From Lautropia mirabilis (GTDB lineage: Bacteria > Pseudomonadota > Gammaproteobacteria > Burkholderiales > Burkholderiaceae_E), in the NCBI RefSeq assembly GCF_900637555.1, contig NZ_LR134378.1:2986001-3050000 (forward strand): a DNA stretch of 64,000 nucleotides. Direction: 5' to 3'. The notes beneath the pieces were generated by a model. That model ran no database searches and was not told the DNA's origin. It saw nothing but the letters and a program-made list of their open reading frames with translations. Shown piece after piece: positions 1-10,276 of this stretch (its first letter is position 1; each line of letters opens with the position of its first letter). The translations under genes and the position numbers were made by a program.

Positions 1-150
1 CGGATTGGCCGCCAGCCAGTCCAGCACATGCTGCAGACGCATCTTCAACGAATTGACATTCCATGTCGCCAACTGCATTCAGGCGCTCCTTAAATCCACT
101 CAAGAAAATAGAAAAGAATCACGAAACCTGGCCCGCCCCTCGTAAGCCCC

Positions 151-306
151 AAGGAGTCGGGCCGCAGAAGTATCCACCGACAGATCAGATGCTGGAACCC
201 AACTTTCCAACCCGCAGGCCGCAAGGAGCCGGGGCGCGGAGGTATCTGCCGACGAATCCCACCGCTTGCGGTTGTGAGGAGGTAGATGCCGCAGTGCCCC
301 GGCTCC
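151..306. repeat. Direct and inverted repeats in a gene-free stretch
   Basis: The first 373 bases hold no convincing gene. Within them a unit of about 30 bases at 151-181 recurs in diverged form at 223-252; both copies run AAGGAG-C/T-CGGG, then G-A/G-AG-GTAT, then CCGAC. The second copy (225-246) is also an imperfect inverted repeat of 284-306, so this RNA could fold into a long hairpin with a loop of about 40 bases. No T-run follows, so it is not an obvious intrinsic terminator. The short ORFs crossing this stretch show no recognisable protein. I see the repeats directly; their role is unknown. Confidence 0.5.
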
Positions 307-373
307 GTCCATGCAAGAACGGACCCCACCTCGCAGCCCCCCCCTCCCGCAAAACAGAAGCCCGATCCAGCCA

Positions 374-1417
374 TCACTCCCCCGGATACACCAACCCCCA
401 CTGCCGCCGCACCTCCGTCAGCACCGACATCACATCCCGGCTCAGCGTCAGCTGCCGCACCTCATCATCCGGCATCGGCGTCTCCACACCCGCCTCCCGC
501 AGCGATGGCGGCACCCCGTCGCCCTCACCCTGGCGAGTGTCAAGGTAATGCTGCATGTCCGCCACCTCGTAACACAGCGCATCCTCGCGCCGGCCCACGC
601 GGATCGTTTCCGAACGCGCCTCGTCCATCCAGTGCACCGTCGCCTCGTCGGCGCGCGGATACTCATTGATCTCGATATAGCCCTTCTCGCACACCACCAC
701 GCCCCGCTTGGGCTGCTTGGCCCGCAGGCTCAGCGCCATCACCACCAGCTGGTTCCGGTCGTTCTTCAGGATGATGCCCGACTGATCATCCACACCCGTT
801 GGCGCCATCTCCACCGTGGTCAGCACCTGGTGCGGTGCCGAATCCAGGAACCAGCGTGCAAAGGCCGTGGCATAGACGCCGATGTCCAGCAGCGCCCCGC
901 CAGCCAGATCCCGGCTGAAGAAGCGGCTCTGCGAATCCAGCACCCGCCAGCTGCCGAAGTTCACCTGCACCAGCCGCACCCTGCCCAGCGCCCCGGAATC
1001 CACAAGCGCCCGCAGCCGTCGGTACAGCGGCATGTGATAGATGGTCATCGCCTCGGCCACCACCACGCCCTGAGCGCGCGCCAGCAGCACCACCTCGGCC
1101 AGCTGCCGGGCGTTCAGCGTGATGGCCTTCTCGCACAGCACGTGCTTGCCGGCCTGAACGGCTGCCTTCATCCAGGCGTGGTGGGAGTCGTGCGGCGAGG
1201 CGATGTAGATCACGTCCAGGTCCGGATCCTGCAGCATGGCCTCGGGGCTGGCATGCACCCGGTCGATGCCGTAGCGCCCGGCCAGGGCCCGAGCCGTTTC
1301 CTCGCGGCGGCTGGCAATGGCCTGGATGCCCCCGTTGACGGCCTGCAGCGCCGCCGCCATGCCATTGGCCGCCGCCCCTGCGCCCAGAATGCCCCAGCGC
1401 CACGATCCCTGTGTCAT
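374..1417 (-). CDS. Gfo/Idh/MocA family NAD(P)-dependent oxidoreductase
   Basis: This 347-residue protein belongs to the Gfo/Idh/MocA family of NAD(P)-dependent sugar or trans-dihydrodiol dehydrogenases. The N-terminal Rossmann motif GAGAAA lies at residues 12-17. The family Glu-Lys pair (CEK, 95-97) carries the probable catalytic Lys and is followed by Ala instead of the usual Pro. The C-terminal domain has the GGALLDIGVY stretch near 173-182. I chose the ATG at 1417 because AGGAGG precedes it at good spacing; a longer reading from 1504 adds 29 unlikely residues. It is divergent from glyQ. The substrate cannot be told from sequence. Confidence 0.88.
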   Translation of the reverse strand: MTQGSWRWGILGAGAAANGMAAALQAVNGGIQAIASRREETARALAGRYGIDRVHASPEAMLQDPDLDVIYIASPHDSHHAWMKAAVQAGKHVLCEKAITLNARQLAEVVLLARAQGVVVAEAMTIYHMPLYRRLRALVDSGALGRVRLVQVNFGSWRVLDSQSRFFSRDLAGGALLDIGVYATAFARWFLDSAPHQVLTTVEMAPTGVDDQSGIILKNDRNQLVVMALSLRAKQPKRGVVVCEKGYIEINEYPRADEATVHWMDEARSETIRVGRREDALCYEVADMQHYLDTRQGEGDGVPPSLREAGVETPMPDDEVRQLTLSRDVMSVLTEVRRQWGLVYPGE

Positions 1418-1495
1418 GTCCGATGTCCTCCTGCAGGAAGGCCACGACCGGCCGACCCGACCGTCGTGGCGAAAGATGGATCCTCGTGATTCTGC

Positions 1496-1524
1496 CTGAA
1501 GCACCCCCTCCGGCGAGATAGAAT
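1496..1524 (+). promoter_or_regulatory. Possible promoter for glyQS
   Basis: A TAGAAT -10 hexamer lies at 1519-1524 with a weak CTGAAG -35 at 1496-1501 and 17 bases between. It sits in the divergent gap, 62 bases ahead of the chosen glyQ start. TAGAAT also occurs ahead of dusB (15985) and ybgC (21743). Confidence 0.4.
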
Positions 1525-1586
1525 CACCCCCGACCGTGATGGGGCCCGCCCCGGCGCCCGATCACCAACCCTGGATCAAACACCCC

Positions 1587-2489
1587 ATGCTGACCTTCCA
1601 ACAGATCATCCTGCGCCTGCAGGAATACTGGGACAAACAGGGCTGCGCCCTGCTGCAGCCCTACGACATGGAAGTGGGCGCCGGTACCTTCCATACCGCC
1701 ACCTTCCTGCGGGCCATCGGCCCCGAGCCCTGGCGCGCGGCCTACGTGCAGCCCTCGCGCCGTCCCAAGGATGGCCGCTACGGCGAGAACCCCAACCGCC
1801 TGCAGCATTACTACCAGTACCAGGTGGTGCTCAAGCCCGCGCCCCCCGACATCCTGGACCTGTACCTGGGATCGCTGAAGGCCCTGGGGCTCGACCCGCA
1901 GGCCAACGACATCCGCTTCGTCGAGGACGACTGGGAATCGCCCACGCTGGGCGCCTGGGGTCTGGGCTGGGAAGTCTGGCTCAACGGCATGGAGGTCACG
2001 CAGTTCACCTACTTCCAGGAAGTGGGCTCGCTCAAGTGCCTGCCCACCACCGGCGAGATCACCTACGGTCTGGAACGGCTGGCCATGTACCTGCAGAAGG
2101 TCGAGAACCTCTTCGACCTGCAGTGGGCACCCGGCATCACCTACCGTGACGTGTTCCACCAGAACGAGGTCGAGCAGTCCACCTACAACTTCACCCTGGC
2201 CGACACGAAGATGCTGTTCGCGCACTTCGACGACTACGAACGCGAGGCGCGCAACCTCATCGAGGCCAAGCTGGCGCTGCCCGCCTACGAGATGGTCATG
2301 AAGTGCTCGCACACCTTCAACCTGCTGGATGCGCGCGGCGCCATTTCCGTCACGGAACGGGCCGCCTACATCGGCCGGGTGCGTGCGCTGGCCCGTGGCG
2401 TGGCGCAGGCCTACTACGAATCGCGTGAGCGACTGGGTTTCCCGATGATCACCGCCGAAGACCACGCCAAGCTGGGAGCACGTCCATGA
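1587..2489 (+). CDS. glyQ: Glycine--tRNA ligase, alpha subunit
   Basis: GlyQ is the catalytic alpha subunit of the heterotetrameric bacterial glycyl-tRNA synthetase, which charges tRNA-Gly in the cytoplasm. The 300-residue length is typical. Conserved stretches are [13 protein letters not shown] at the N-terminus, [17 protein letters not shown]-like sequence at 24-40 (with HTATF here), and [19 protein letters not shown] at 55-73. The ATG at 1587 matches the usual start (MLTFQQ); an in-frame ATG at 1536 would add 17 residues outside the family. The stop overlaps the glyS start (ATGA), which indicates translational coupling of the two subunits. Confidence 0.97.
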   Translation: MLTFQQIILRLQEYWDKQGCALLQPYDMEVGAGTFHTATFLRAIGPEPWRAAYVQPSRRPKDGRYGENPNRLQHYYQYQVVLKPAPPDILDLYLGSLKALGLDPQANDIRFVEDDWESPTLGAWGLGWEVWLNGMEVTQFTYFQEVGSLKCLPTTGEITYGLERLAMYLQKVENLFDLQWAPGITYRDVFHQNEVEQSTYNFTLADTKMLFAHFDDYEREARNLIEAKLALPAYEMVMKCSHTFNLLDARGAISVTERAAYIGRVRALARGVAQAYYESRERLGFPMITAEDHAKLGARP

Positions 2490-4699
2490 ACCAGGCCACG
2501 AACCACCCCGCCCTGCTGGTCGAGCTGCTGACCGAAGAGCTGCCGCCGCACGCCCTCACCCGGCTGGCCGACAGCTTCGCCCAAGGCATCCGCACGCGGC
2601 TGGCCACCCGCCAGCTGCTGACCAACGAAGACGCTCACCCCGACATCTACGCCACCCCGCGACGGCTGGCCGTGCGCCTGCCCGGCGTTCGCGCCCAGGC
2701 CGATGCCCGCGAGATCCAGATCAAGGGGCCGTCGGTGGCCGTGGGCCTGGATGCCCAGGGCCAGCCCACCATGGCCCTGATCAAGTGGGCCGAGAAACAG
2801 GGCGCCGAGGTCTCGGCACTCACCCGTGGCCACGACGGCAAGCAGGACGTCTTCTACTGGAGCAGCACCCAGCCCGGTGCCGTGCTGGCCGATGTCATCG
2901 GCGAGATCATCGTCGAGACCCTGGCGCAGCTGCCCATTCCCAAGTTCATGACCTACCAGCTGGCCGACGGACTCACCACCGTCAGCTTCGTGCGTCCGGC
3001 CCACCGGCTGGTGGTACTGCACGGCGACACTGTGCTGCCCTGCACGATACTGGGGTTGGCAGCCGACCGCATCACCGATGGCCACCGCTTCCTGTCCAGC
3101 GGCCCCATCACGCTGGAAAACGCCGACAGCTACGCCCGTCAGCTGCGCGAGCAGGGCCATGTGGAACCCGAATATCAGGCGCGCCGCGTGATGATCGCCA
3201 ACGAGCTGGCCCACTCCAGCCAACAGAATGGCGGCATCCTGGCCGTCAACGACGAGGAGCAGCAGCAGGTCACGGCCCTGCTGGACGAAGTGGCGGCACT
3301 GGTGGAATGGCCGGCCGTCTACACCGGCCAGTTCGACCCGGCCTTCCTGGCCGTGCCGCAGGAATGCCTGATTCTCAGCATGCGCACCAACCAGCGCTAT
3401 TTCCCGCTGTTCGAGACCAACGGCAAGCTGAAGAACCAGTTCCTGATCGTCTCCAACATGCGCATCGACGATCCGTCCGGCATCATCGACGGCAACGAGC
3501 GCGTGGTGCGCCCGCGCCTGGCCGATGCCCAGTTCTTCTTCGACCAGGACCGGCGCGAAACGCTAGCCTCGCGGCTGCCGCAGCTGGCCCAGGTGGTCTA
3601 CCACGCCCGGCTGGGCACCCAGGCCGAGCGCAGCGAGCGCATCCGCCGGCTGGCAGCGGCCCTGGCACCCGCCACGGGCGCCTCGGTGGCCGATGCCGAA
3701 CGGGCCGCGCAGCTGGCCAAGACCGACCTGCTCACCGGCATGGTGGGCGAGTTCCCCGAGCTGCAAGGCACCATGGGCCGCTACTATGCGCGGCACGACG
3801 GTGAGAGCGAAGCCGTGGCCGATGCCATCGCCGAGCACTACCAGCCGCGCTTTGCCGGCGATGCCCTGCCCGCCTCGCCCACCGGCCTGGCGCTGGCACT
3901 GGCCGACAAGCTGGAAACGCTCGCCGGCATCTGGGGCATCGGTCAGCGCCCCACCGGCGACAAGGACCCGTTCGCACTGCGCCGGCATGCGCTGGGCGTC
4001 GTGCGCATCCTGATCGAAGGCAAGCTCACCCTGTCGCTGCCGGCCCTGCTGGAACAGGCGTTCTCGGTGTTCGACAAGCTGCCCGCCCCCGCTGCTGCCG
4101 ACACCGAGCCTTCCGACAAGGCCGCTGCAACCGGCAAGAAAGGTCGCAAGGAAGCTGTACCGCAACCCTTCACGGCCGATGTGCCGGGCCTCTCCGCCTT
4201 CGTCGCCGACCGACTGCGCAGCTACCTGCGTGACCGGGGCTTTGCCGGCACCGACATCGAGGCCGTGCTGGCCACCGGTCTGGATCGGCTGGACCTGCTG
4301 GAAGCCCGACTGGCTGCCCTGGCCGCCTTCCGCCGCCTGCCCGCCTTCGAGTCGCTCACCGCGGCCAACAAGCGCATCGGCAACATCCTGCGCAAGTCGG
4401 CCGGTGAAGGTGCAGCAGACGACAAGGCATCCGTGGATCCTGCCCTGCTGAAGGAAGCGGCCGAGCGCGATCTGAACGACGCTCTGGTCAAGCTGCAGCC
4501 CCAGGTGCAGGCCCACCTGCAGCAGCAGGACTTCACCGCCGCCCTGCAGGCGCTGGCGGCGCTGCAGGCACCCGTGGATGCCTTCTTCGAGCAGGTGATG
4601 GTGAACGCCGAGGATCCGGCGCTGCGCCGCAACCGCCTGGCACTGCTGGGTGGTCTGCATGCGCTGATGAACCGAGTCGCCGACCTGTCGCAACTGTAA
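2486..4699 (+). CDS. glyS: Glycine--tRNA ligase, beta subunit
   Basis: GlyS is the tRNA-recognising beta subunit that pairs with GlyQ. The 737-residue protein opens with [12 protein letters not shown], typical of the family, and contains the [12 protein letters not shown] region near residue 300. The C-terminal part resembles the DALR-type anticodon-binding domain. It is longer than the roughly 690-700 residues usual for GlyS. Part of the excess is an Ala/Lys/Pro-rich, low-complexity insert at about residues 530-565. gmhB, which I recall between glyS and plsC in Burkholderia relatives, is absent; plsC starts only 13 bases after the stop. Confidence 0.96.
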   Translation: MNQATNHPALLVELLTEELPPHALTRLADSFAQGIRTRLATRQLLTNEDAHPDIYATPRRLAVRLPGVRAQADAREIQIKGPSVAVGLDAQGQPTMALIKWAEKQGAEVSALTRGHDGKQDVFYWSSTQPGAVLADVIGEIIVETLAQLPIPKFMTYQLADGLTTVSFVRPAHRLVVLHGDTVLPCTILGLAADRITDGHRFLSSGPITLENADSYARQLREQGHVEPEYQARRVMIANELAHSSQQNGGILAVNDEEQQQVTALLDEVAALVEWPAVYTGQFDPAFLAVPQECLILSMRTNQRYFPLFETNGKLKNQFLIVSNMRIDDPSGIIDGNERVVRPRLADAQFFFDQDRRETLASRLPQLAQVVYHARLGTQAERSERIRRLAAALAPATGASVADAERAAQLAKTDLLTGMVGEFPELQGTMGRYYARHDGESEAVADAIAEHYQPRFAGDALPASPTGLALALADKLETLAGIWGIGQRPTGDKDPFALRRHALGVVRILIEGKLTLSLPALLEQAFSVFDKLPAPAAADTEPSDKAAATGKKGRKEAVPQPFTADVPGLSAFVADRLRSYLRDRGFAGTDIEAVLATGLDRLDLLEARLAALAAFRRLPAFESLTAANKRIGNILRKSAGEGAADDKASVDPALLKEAAERDLNDALVKLQPQVQAHLQQQDFTAALQALAALQAPVDAFFEQVMVNAEDPALRRNRLALLGGLHALMNRVADLSQL

Positions 4700-4712
4700 G
4701 AAGGACCCGATC

Positions 4713-5603
4713 ATGCTTGCCGCCATCCGCTCGGTGCTGTTCATCCTGATCATGGCCATCACCGTCACGATCTATGCCACCGCCACCGTGCTGTGCTTCT
4801 TCCTGCCGGTGAAGGTGCGCTATGCCATCGCTTCCAGCTGGCCACGCCTGATGCTGCAGGTGGGCCGCTGGCTGTGCGGCATGCGCTGGCGGGTCATCGG
4901 CACCGAGAACCTGCCCGACGGGCCGGCCATCGTGCTGGGCAAGCATCAGTCCACCTGGGAAACCTTCTTCCTGCTGTGCCACATGCCGCGTCCGGCAGCT
5001 TTCGTCTTCAAGCGAGAGCTGCTGTTCATCCCGTTCTTCGGCTGGGCCATAGGCATGCTGGACATGATGCACATCGACCGCCGCCATGGCCGGCGCGCCT
5101 TTGAATACATCGTCAAGAGCGCCGGCAAGCAGCTGCACAAATACGGTCGCTGGATCGTCATGTTCCCGGAAGGCACGCGCTCGAAGCCCGGTCAGCAGCA
5201 GCCCTACAAGTCGGGCGGCGCCCGGCTGGCGCTGAAGAACGACACGCCCATCGTGCCGGTAGCCGTCAATTCCGGTCGCTGCTGGCCCAAGAAGCCCTTC
5301 ATCAAGCAGCCAGGCCTGATCACCGTCTCGTGGGGGCCGGTCATTTCGGTGACGGGCAAGACGTCCGAGCAGCTCAACCAGGAAGTCGAGCTGTGGATCG
5401 AGACCGAGATGCGCCGCATCGACCCGGACAGCTACCCACCAGGTGACGTGCCGCCCATTGCACGGGAACTCGCCGAGGCCGCCCGGAAGAAGGCGTCCGC
5501 TGCGCATGACGTCCAGGGTGAAGCGTCCACCGTCGCCGGGCCGACAACCGACAACGCAGCTGTTGCCGGACAGCCCCGCGCAGAAGGCAGCCCATCGGCT
5601 TGA
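4713..5603 (+). CDS. plsC: 1-acyl-sn-glycerol-3-phosphate acyltransferase
   Basis: PlsC acylates lysophosphatidic acid to phosphatidic acid at the inner membrane. The 296-residue protein has an N-terminal membrane segment (about residues 5-30). The acyltransferase motif I is HQSTWE at 78-83, a His-X4-Glu form instead of the common His-X4-Asp that I recall as usual in betaproteobacterial PlsC. FPEGTR (151-156) binds the glycerol phosphate. The last 60 residues are Ala-rich and low in complexity, beyond the catalytic domain. AAGGA precedes the start at good spacing. It is probably co-transcribed with glyQS and ends at the terminator at 5633. Confidence 0.93.
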   Translation: MLAAIRSVLFILIMAITVTIYATATVLCFFLPVKVRYAIASSWPRLMLQVGRWLCGMRWRVIGTENLPDGPAIVLGKHQSTWETFFLLCHMPRPAAFVFKRELLFIPFFGWAIGMLDMMHIDRRHGRRAFEYIVKSAGKQLHKYGRWIVMFPEGTRSKPGQQQPYKSGGARLALKNDTPIVPVAVNSGRCWPKKPFIKQPGLITVSWGPVISVTGKTSEQLNQEVELWIETEMRRIDPDSYPPGDVPPIARELAEAARKKASAAHDVQGEASTVAGPTTDNAAVAGQPRAEGSPSA

Positions 5604-5632
5604 GAAGACCTCGCCACACCCCCACCTGTACA

Positions 5633-5660
5633 GGGCGCTCCATTGATGAGCGCCCTTTTT
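5633..5660 (+). terminator. Intrinsic terminator after plsC
   Basis: A perfect 8-base stem (GGGCGCTC, 5633-5640, with GAGCGCCC, 5648-5655) encloses a 7-base loop and is followed by five T residues. It would end the glyQ-glyS-plsC transcript. It lies only 22 bases before the next start, so that gene may depend on readthrough. Confidence 0.85.
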
Positions 5661-5682
5661 CCATCCGAGGAACGATTCATCC

Positions 5683-6513
5683 GTGGGCCTTTTCTCCCTG
5701 GGAAAATCCCCCTTTCCCAACCCCTTCCAGCGCCAGCCAACTGCCCAGCCACGGCATGAGGACGCCCCCGTCACGCCTCGTTCGCTGGTGCTCTCGGCCC
5801 ATGGCCAGACGCAGCGAGTCACGTATCGCGTGCGACGCTCGGCGCGTGCACGGCGCGTGGGCCTGCGGATCGACGCCGAAGGGCTGGAAGTGGTGCTGCC
5901 GCAGCGTGCACGACTGGACCAGACGGCCATCGAGCACACCATCCGTGAACACGAGGCATGGATCGTGCAGAAGCTGGCGCTCTGGCAGCAGCGCGCCTTG
6001 GCCCGCGAAGCAAGACGCCCCTGCTACACCGACGGCGGCATCATCCCGCTGCTGGGTGAGCCCATCACGCTGCGCACGCTTCCGCACAGCGGGCACCGAC
6101 GCAGTCAGGTGCGACAGATGGGGGCCGAGCTGTGGATCAGCGGCCCAGCAGCCCACGACGATGCGCTACTGAAGGCGGCCGTGCACGCCTGGCTGAAGAA
6201 ATTTGCGGCCGAGCTTTTTCACGAACGGATGCAGCCCTTCGTGCAGAAGCTGGGCCGCGCCCCCAGCCGCGTGAGTCTGAACGCCGCCCGCACCCGCTGG
6301 GGCAGCTGCAGCCGCGACGGCAGCATCCGTCTCAACTGGCGGCTGGTGCAGTATGCCCCCGAGCTGATCGACTACGTGATTGCCCACGAGCTGGCCCACC
6401 TGACGGAACTGAACCACAGCCCCCGCTTCTGGGCACAGCTGGAAGCACTGATGCCCGACTACCGCCAGTGGCAGCGCCAGCTGGCCGACACGCCGGATGC
6501 GCTGGTGGAGTGA
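5683..6513 (+). CDS. DUF45/YgjP-like zinc metallopeptidase
   Basis: This 276-residue protein belongs to the YgjP/DUF45 family of predicted zinc-dependent hydrolases related to SprT and WrbA-linked peptidases. The HELAH zinc motif is at 235-239, and a further His (LNH, 245) probably completes the site. The stretch ARTRWGSCSRDGSIRLNWRL about 40 residues earlier is characteristic of the family. The start is a GTG at 5683 with CCGAGG upstream. Placement after plsC matches other Burkholderiales. The physiological substrate is not known for this family. Confidence 0.88.
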   Translation: MGLFSLGKSPFPNPFQRQPTAQPRHEDAPVTPRSLVLSAHGQTQRVTYRVRRSARARRVGLRIDAEGLEVVLPQRARLDQTAIEHTIREHEAWIVQKLALWQQRALAREARRPCYTDGGIIPLLGEPITLRTLPHSGHRRSQVRQMGAELWISGPAAHDDALLKAAVHAWLKKFAAELFHERMQPFVQKLGRAPSRVSLNAARTRWGSCSRDGSIRLNWRLVQYAPELIDYVIAHELAHLTELNHSPRFWAQLEALMPDYRQWQRQLADTPDALVE

Positions 6514-6514
6514 A

Positions 6515-7096
6515 TCATCCGGCCGCAGGCGCCGGCATGCCTCCTGCGCCCAGCAGCTGCACCACCATCACCAGACCAACGATCAGGCCCATGATCGTCA
6601 CGATGGCCAGAATGCCACCGAGGATGATGCCGCCGATGCCGTAGCCAAGACTGGCTTTTGGAATGGCGCCGGACATGGCATTGGCGCCCACCCAGATGGC
6701 ATAGAACCATACCAGGGTGACAAGCGACTCGGGCACACCCAGCCCACTCAGCAGGAAGCCCAGCAGATCCACGACCAGCCAGGATGCAGCGATCAGGTTG
6801 AACAGATCTCCCTGTCCATCCCAGCGTCCGCCACGCTTCAACCACCAGCGGCAGAAGCCGTATATGACCCAGAAGGCCAGCCACATCGTCACCACACCAA
6901 TGCCGATCCGCCCCCACAGGGGCAGCGCGACCGGATGAGGGGTATCGGGGGCATTCCCCGCCATGTTCGGGTCCAGCCCGCTGCAGATGCCCAGCAGGGT
7001 AATGGCCACGACCGATTGCCAGCGCGCGAACCGGAATCGCTCGAACGGCTGTTCATGCAACAGGAACGCGAAGATGCTGGTCTGAATCACACCCAT
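6515..7096 (-). CDS. YIP1-like membrane protein, copy B
   Basis: This 193-residue protein has about five hydrophobic segments (near residues 26-41, 65-87, 98-121, 127-145 and 155-182), arranged as in the bacterial YIP1 family. A conserved N-terminus (FLLxEQPFERFRF-x-RWQS) and an ANAMSGAxPKAxLGY block are shared with the neighbouring gene at 7270-7851, so the two are tandem paralogues. A very strong ribosome binding site (AAAGGAGGAG) precedes the ATG. It converges with the DUF45 gene, leaving one base between stop codons. No function is established for this type of protein. Confidence 0.8.
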   Translation of the reverse strand: MGVIQTSIFAFLLHEQPFERFRFARWQSVVAITLLGICSGLDPNMAGNAPDTPHPVALPLWGRIGIGVVTMWLAFWVIYGFCRWWLKRGGRWDGQGDLFNLIAASWLVVDLLGFLLSGLGVPESLVTLVWFYAIWVGANAMSGAIPKASLGYGIGGIILGGILAIVTIMGLIVGLVMVVQLLGAGGMPAPAAG

Positions 7097-7269
7097 GAAG
7101 GTCTCCTCCTTTCATCTGGAATGCAGCACGTCCAGGCCTCTCCAAACAGGTCCCGCAAGCAGACGCGCCATAGAACGGAATGCAGGACACCTTCAAATAT
7201 ATCGAACCTCTTCATGCCTCCGTTCCTTCACCCACCCATGCTCGTCAGTTCTGCCTGCATCGGGATGAT

Positions 7270-7851
7270 TCAGCGTGCCGAAGAAGGCATCGCCCCTCCG
7301 GAATGAAGCACCAGCTTGATGAATGCCAGGACAATCGCCAGGCCGAAAAGCAGGACGTAGATCAGGGCAAGACCGTTGACGATGCCGGCGATGCTGTAAC
7401 CCAGAGTGGCTTTTGGAACCGCGCCGGACATGGCGTTCGCGTTGACCCAGATGGCATAAATCAGGATCGGGACAAGCAGGGTGCCGGGCACACCCAGTGC
7501 GTATAACCCGTAGAGGAGCGCGAAGGGGAGCAGCCATGAGGCAGCCATCAGGTTGAAAAGATCGTCCTTGCCATCCCAGCGCTCACCGCGCATCAACCAC
7601 CAGCGACAGGCACGATGGATGATGGGAAATGCCACCCACGTCGACAGCACGCCGAAGACCACCTTTCCCCACAGAGTGGGCAGCGCAAGGTCGGACGCCT
7701 TCAGGGCGTGAACATGCATGTGCATGGCCAGCCCTTGCAGGACGCCCAGCAACGTGATGACGAAGCGCGATTGCCAGCGTGAGAACCGGAAACGCTCGAA
7801 TGGCTGCTCACGCAACAGGAATGCAGAGACGCCCGCCCGAATCACGTCCAT
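7270..7851 (-). CDS. YIP1-like membrane protein, copy A
   Basis: This is the upstream paralogue of the gene at 6515-7096 and has the same 193-residue length. Both contain CRWWLxRGxRWDGxxDLFNLxAASWL in the middle and the ANAMSGA block before the last membrane segment. Differences are concentrated in the first loop, which here carries a His-rich patch (MHMHVH), and at the C-terminus. A GGGGGGA purine run precedes the ATG. The 173-base gap to copy B contains no gene I recognise. The clear divergence of the pair suggests an old duplication. Confidence 0.8.
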   Translation of the reverse strand: MDVIRAGVSAFLLREQPFERFRFSRWQSRFVITLLGVLQGLAMHMHVHALKASDLALPTLWGKVVFGVLSTWVAFPIIHRACRWWLMRGERWDGKDDLFNLMAASWLLPFALLYGLYALGVPGTLLVPILIYAIWVNANAMSGAVPKATLGYSIAGIVNGLALIYVLLFGLAIVLAFIKLVLHSGGAMPSSAR

Positions 7852-7928
7852 CAGAATCCCCCCTCACCCGAAATGGCCCATGAGGGGATTGTCCGATGAC
7901 GTGCTGGCACGGGTACGCTGTAATCAAC

Positions 7929-8777
7929 CTACCCGAGGGGTCTTGCCGCCAGCGCATCAGCCAGCGCATACCAGGCCGTGGCGGGAATCTGCTCGGGGCG
8001 CTGGCTCAGGTCCGTCAGCGGCACCAACCGTGCATCGTCGGCCGCCGCCTTGTCCAGATCAAAGGATGGATGTTGCTGGGCCAGCCAGCCCCCCAATGTC
8101 CGACGCAGCATCTTGCGGCGCTGCGCATAGGCTGCGGCCAGCGCGGCCTCCAGCTGGGCAATGGCGGTCGTGTGTGGCCTGGGCAGCGGCACCATGCGCA
8201 CCACGCTGGAATCCACCTTCGGTGGCGGGTCGAAGGCTTCCGGCGGCACGTCGAAGAGCTTTACCACCTGGTAATGGTTCTGCAGGAAGACGGTGAGTCG
8301 CCCCATGTCGCTGCCGGGACCGGCCACAATGCGGTCGACCACCTCTTTCTGCAGCATGAAGTGCTGGTCCCGCACACGGTCTGCCACGGCAATGAGATGC
8401 AGCAGCAGCGGGCTGGAGATGTTGTAGGGCAGATTGCCGACGATGCGCAGATTCTGGCCGAAACCGCTGAAATCGACCTGCAGCACGTCCTGCTGCACCA
8501 GGGTCAGTGCATCGCCATACTGCGCAGCCAGCCGGGGCCCGAGATCGCGGTCGATCTCAATGACGGTGATATGGCCCGTCTGGGCCACCAGCGGCGCGGT
8601 CAGTACGCCGGTGCCGGGGCCAATCTCGACAAGGTTGTCGCCGGACCGGGGAGCTATGGCCTGCACGATGGCATCGATGCAGGCACGGTCTGCCAGGAAG
8701 TGCTGGCCGAAGCGCTTGCGGGGAATGACGCCGGCCGGGCGCTTCTCGCGTCCGGCGTCATGTCGGTGGTTCGCCAT
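7929..8777 (-). CDS. rsmA: 16S rRNA (adenine(1518)-N6/adenine(1519)-N6)-dimethyltransferase
   Basis: RsmA (KsgA) dimethylates two adjacent adenines near the 3' end of 16S rRNA during small-subunit assembly. The 282-residue protein contains RKRFGQHFL at 20-28, the SAM-binding EIGPGTG at 51-57 and the catalytic NLPYN at 115-119. It lies 14 bases downstream of surA on the same strand. The usual order in relatives is lptD-surA-pdxA-ksgA; pdxA is missing here. No strong ribosome binding site precedes the ATG, so translation may depend on coupling to surA. Confidence 0.96.
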   Translation of the reverse strand: MANHRHDAGREKRPAGVIPRKRFGQHFLADRACIDAIVQAIAPRSGDNLVEIGPGTGVLTAPLVAQTGHITVIEIDRDLGPRLAAQYGDALTLVQQDVLQVDFSGFGQNLRIVGNLPYNISSPLLLHLIAVADRVRDQHFMLQKEVVDRIVAGPGSDMGRLTVFLQNHYQVVKLFDVPPEAFDPPPKVDSSVVRMVPLPRPHTTAIAQLEAALAAAYAQRRKMLRRTLGGWLAQQHPSFDLDKAAADDARLVPLTDLSQRPEQIPATAWYALADALAARPLG

Positions 8778-8791
8778 CGGGTCAGGATTCG

Positions 8792-10267
8792 TCAGTGCGT
8801 GGAGGCCGCGTCGGATTTCTGGCGGTATTCCACATAGGTGCGGTCACGCAGCTCGCGCAGCCACTGCTGGTAAGCCTCGCCGCCCTTGGCCTCGCGCAGC
8901 TTGGCACGGGCCGCATTGCGCAGCCGCTCGGGCGATTCGGTGTCGGTACGCCGGCCCAGCACCTGCACCAGATGCACGCCGAACTGGGTCTGCACCGGTT
9001 CGCTGATCTCGCCGTCATGCAGGGATTTCATGGCCTGCTCGAATTCGGGCACGGTGTCACCCGGATAGAGCCAGCCCAGATCGCCTCCCTTGGCGGCAGA
9101 ACCGTCAGAAGAGAATTCCTTGGCCAGCTTGGCAAAGTCGGCCTTGCCGGCCTCGATGTCACGGCGGAACAGCGACAGGCGCCGCTCGGCCTCGGCAGCC
9201 GTCTCGGGGCTGTTGGCCGGCAGCAGGATGTGACGGGCGTGAGTGAGCTCCACGGTCGTGGCCCCGCCGTCACGCCTGTCCTGCAGCTTCAGGATGTGAA
9301 AGCCCGCCGGGCTGCGCACCGGCGCACTGATCTCGCCGGGCTTGAGCTTGCGCACGGTGTCGGCGAACAGGCCCGGCAGGTCGTCGGCCTTGCGCCAGCC
9401 CATGCTCCCGCCGGTGGCGGCATCGCCGGCTTCGGAATTTTCCTGTGCCAGCGCGCCGAAGTCGGCCCCCTTGCGTGCCTTGGCCACCAGCTCGTCTGCC
9501 CGGGCCTTCTGGCGGGCGACTTCCTTCTGGTCGGCACCTTCGGGCAGCTTCAGCAGGATCTGACGGATGTCGTATTCCGGCTGGCTGACCTTGCCGCTCT
9601 TGGCCAGCTCGGCGTCGATCTCGCCCTCGGAGATGCTGACGTTGCTGGCGGTCTCGCGTTCGCGCAGGCGCGCCGAGACGATCTCGGCCACCAGCTGACG
9701 GCGGAAGGTGTCCAGCGAGACACCCTCATCCTTCAGACGTTCGGTGAGCTGCTGCGTGGACAGACCGTTGTTCTGGGCCACGTCGGCCACAGCACGGTCG
9801 ACCTCGGCATCGCTGGGCTTGAGACCATAGTCGGCGGCGTACTGCTCCTGCGCCAGCTGCAGGATCATCTGCTCCAGCACCTGCTTGCGCAGCTCGTCGG
9901 GCGGCGGCACCCCGGCTCCCGGGGTCTGGGCCGCACGCCCCTCGATCAGATGGATCTGGGCCTGCAGCTCGCTTTCGGTGATGACGCCCTGGTTGACGAC
10001 GGCCACGATGCGGTCAAGCGACTCGATACCCGGCTTGTCGGCATCCAGTGGCGACGTGCCTCCGCTGCGGGGCAGCTCGGGACCGTCCTGGCCGAAGGGA
10101 GAGGCCGAGGAATACGGGGAGCGCTCCTCGGTGCCGGGCAGGCGCAGGCCTTGCTGCGCCTGAGCGACCAGCGGCAGGCAGGCCATGGCACAGGCCAGCA
10201 ACAGGCCGATGGGGCTTCTGGCGGAAATGACGGTCGGGACCGGTTGCCCGGCAGCGTCTTTTTGCAT
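8792..10267 (-). CDS. surA: Periplasmic chaperone/peptidyl-prolyl isomerase SurA
   Basis: SurA escorts unfolded outer membrane proteins, including LptD, through the periplasm. The 491-residue protein starts with a signal peptide (about residues 18-38, ending AQAQ). It then has the SurA N-terminal domain ([20 protein letters not shown]) and two parvulin domains; one begins near [16 protein letters not shown] and the second near [15 protein letters not shown] short C-terminal segment follows. The protein is longer than E. coli SurA (about 430), mainly because of a Ser/Pro/Gly-rich linker after the signal peptide. It follows lptD by 9 bases. Confidence 0.94.
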   Translation of the reverse strand: MQKDAAGQPVPTVISARSPIGLLLACAMACLPLVAQAQQGLRLPGTEERSPYSSASPFGQDGPELPRSGGTSPLDADKPGIESLDRIVAVVNQGVITESELQAQIHLIEGRAAQTPGAGVPPPDELRKQVLEQMILQLAQEQYAADYGLKPSDAEVDRAVADVAQNNGLSTQQLTERLKDEGVSLDTFRRQLVAEIVSARLRERETASNVSISEGEIDAELAKSGKVSQPEYDIRQILLKLPEGADQKEVARQKARADELVAKARKGADFGALAQENSEAGDAATGGSMGWRKADDLPGLFADTVRKLKPGEISAPVRSPAGFHILKLQDRRDGGATTVELTHARHILLPANSPETAAEAERRLSLFRRDIEAGKADFAKLAKEFSSDGSAAKGGDLGWLYPGDTVPEFEQAMKSLHDGEISEPVQTQFGVHLVQVLGRRTDTESPERLRNAARAKLREAKGGEAYQQWLRELRDRTYVEYRQKSDAASTH

Positions 10268-10276
10268 GGTGATCGT

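Noticed and set aside
311-1489. Long plus-strand reading of 392 codons opposite the oxidoreductase gene
   Set aside because: It is rich in His, Arg, Pro and Gln with no family features and lies antisense to a clear Gfo/Idh/MocA gene; it is a GC-rich shadow frame.
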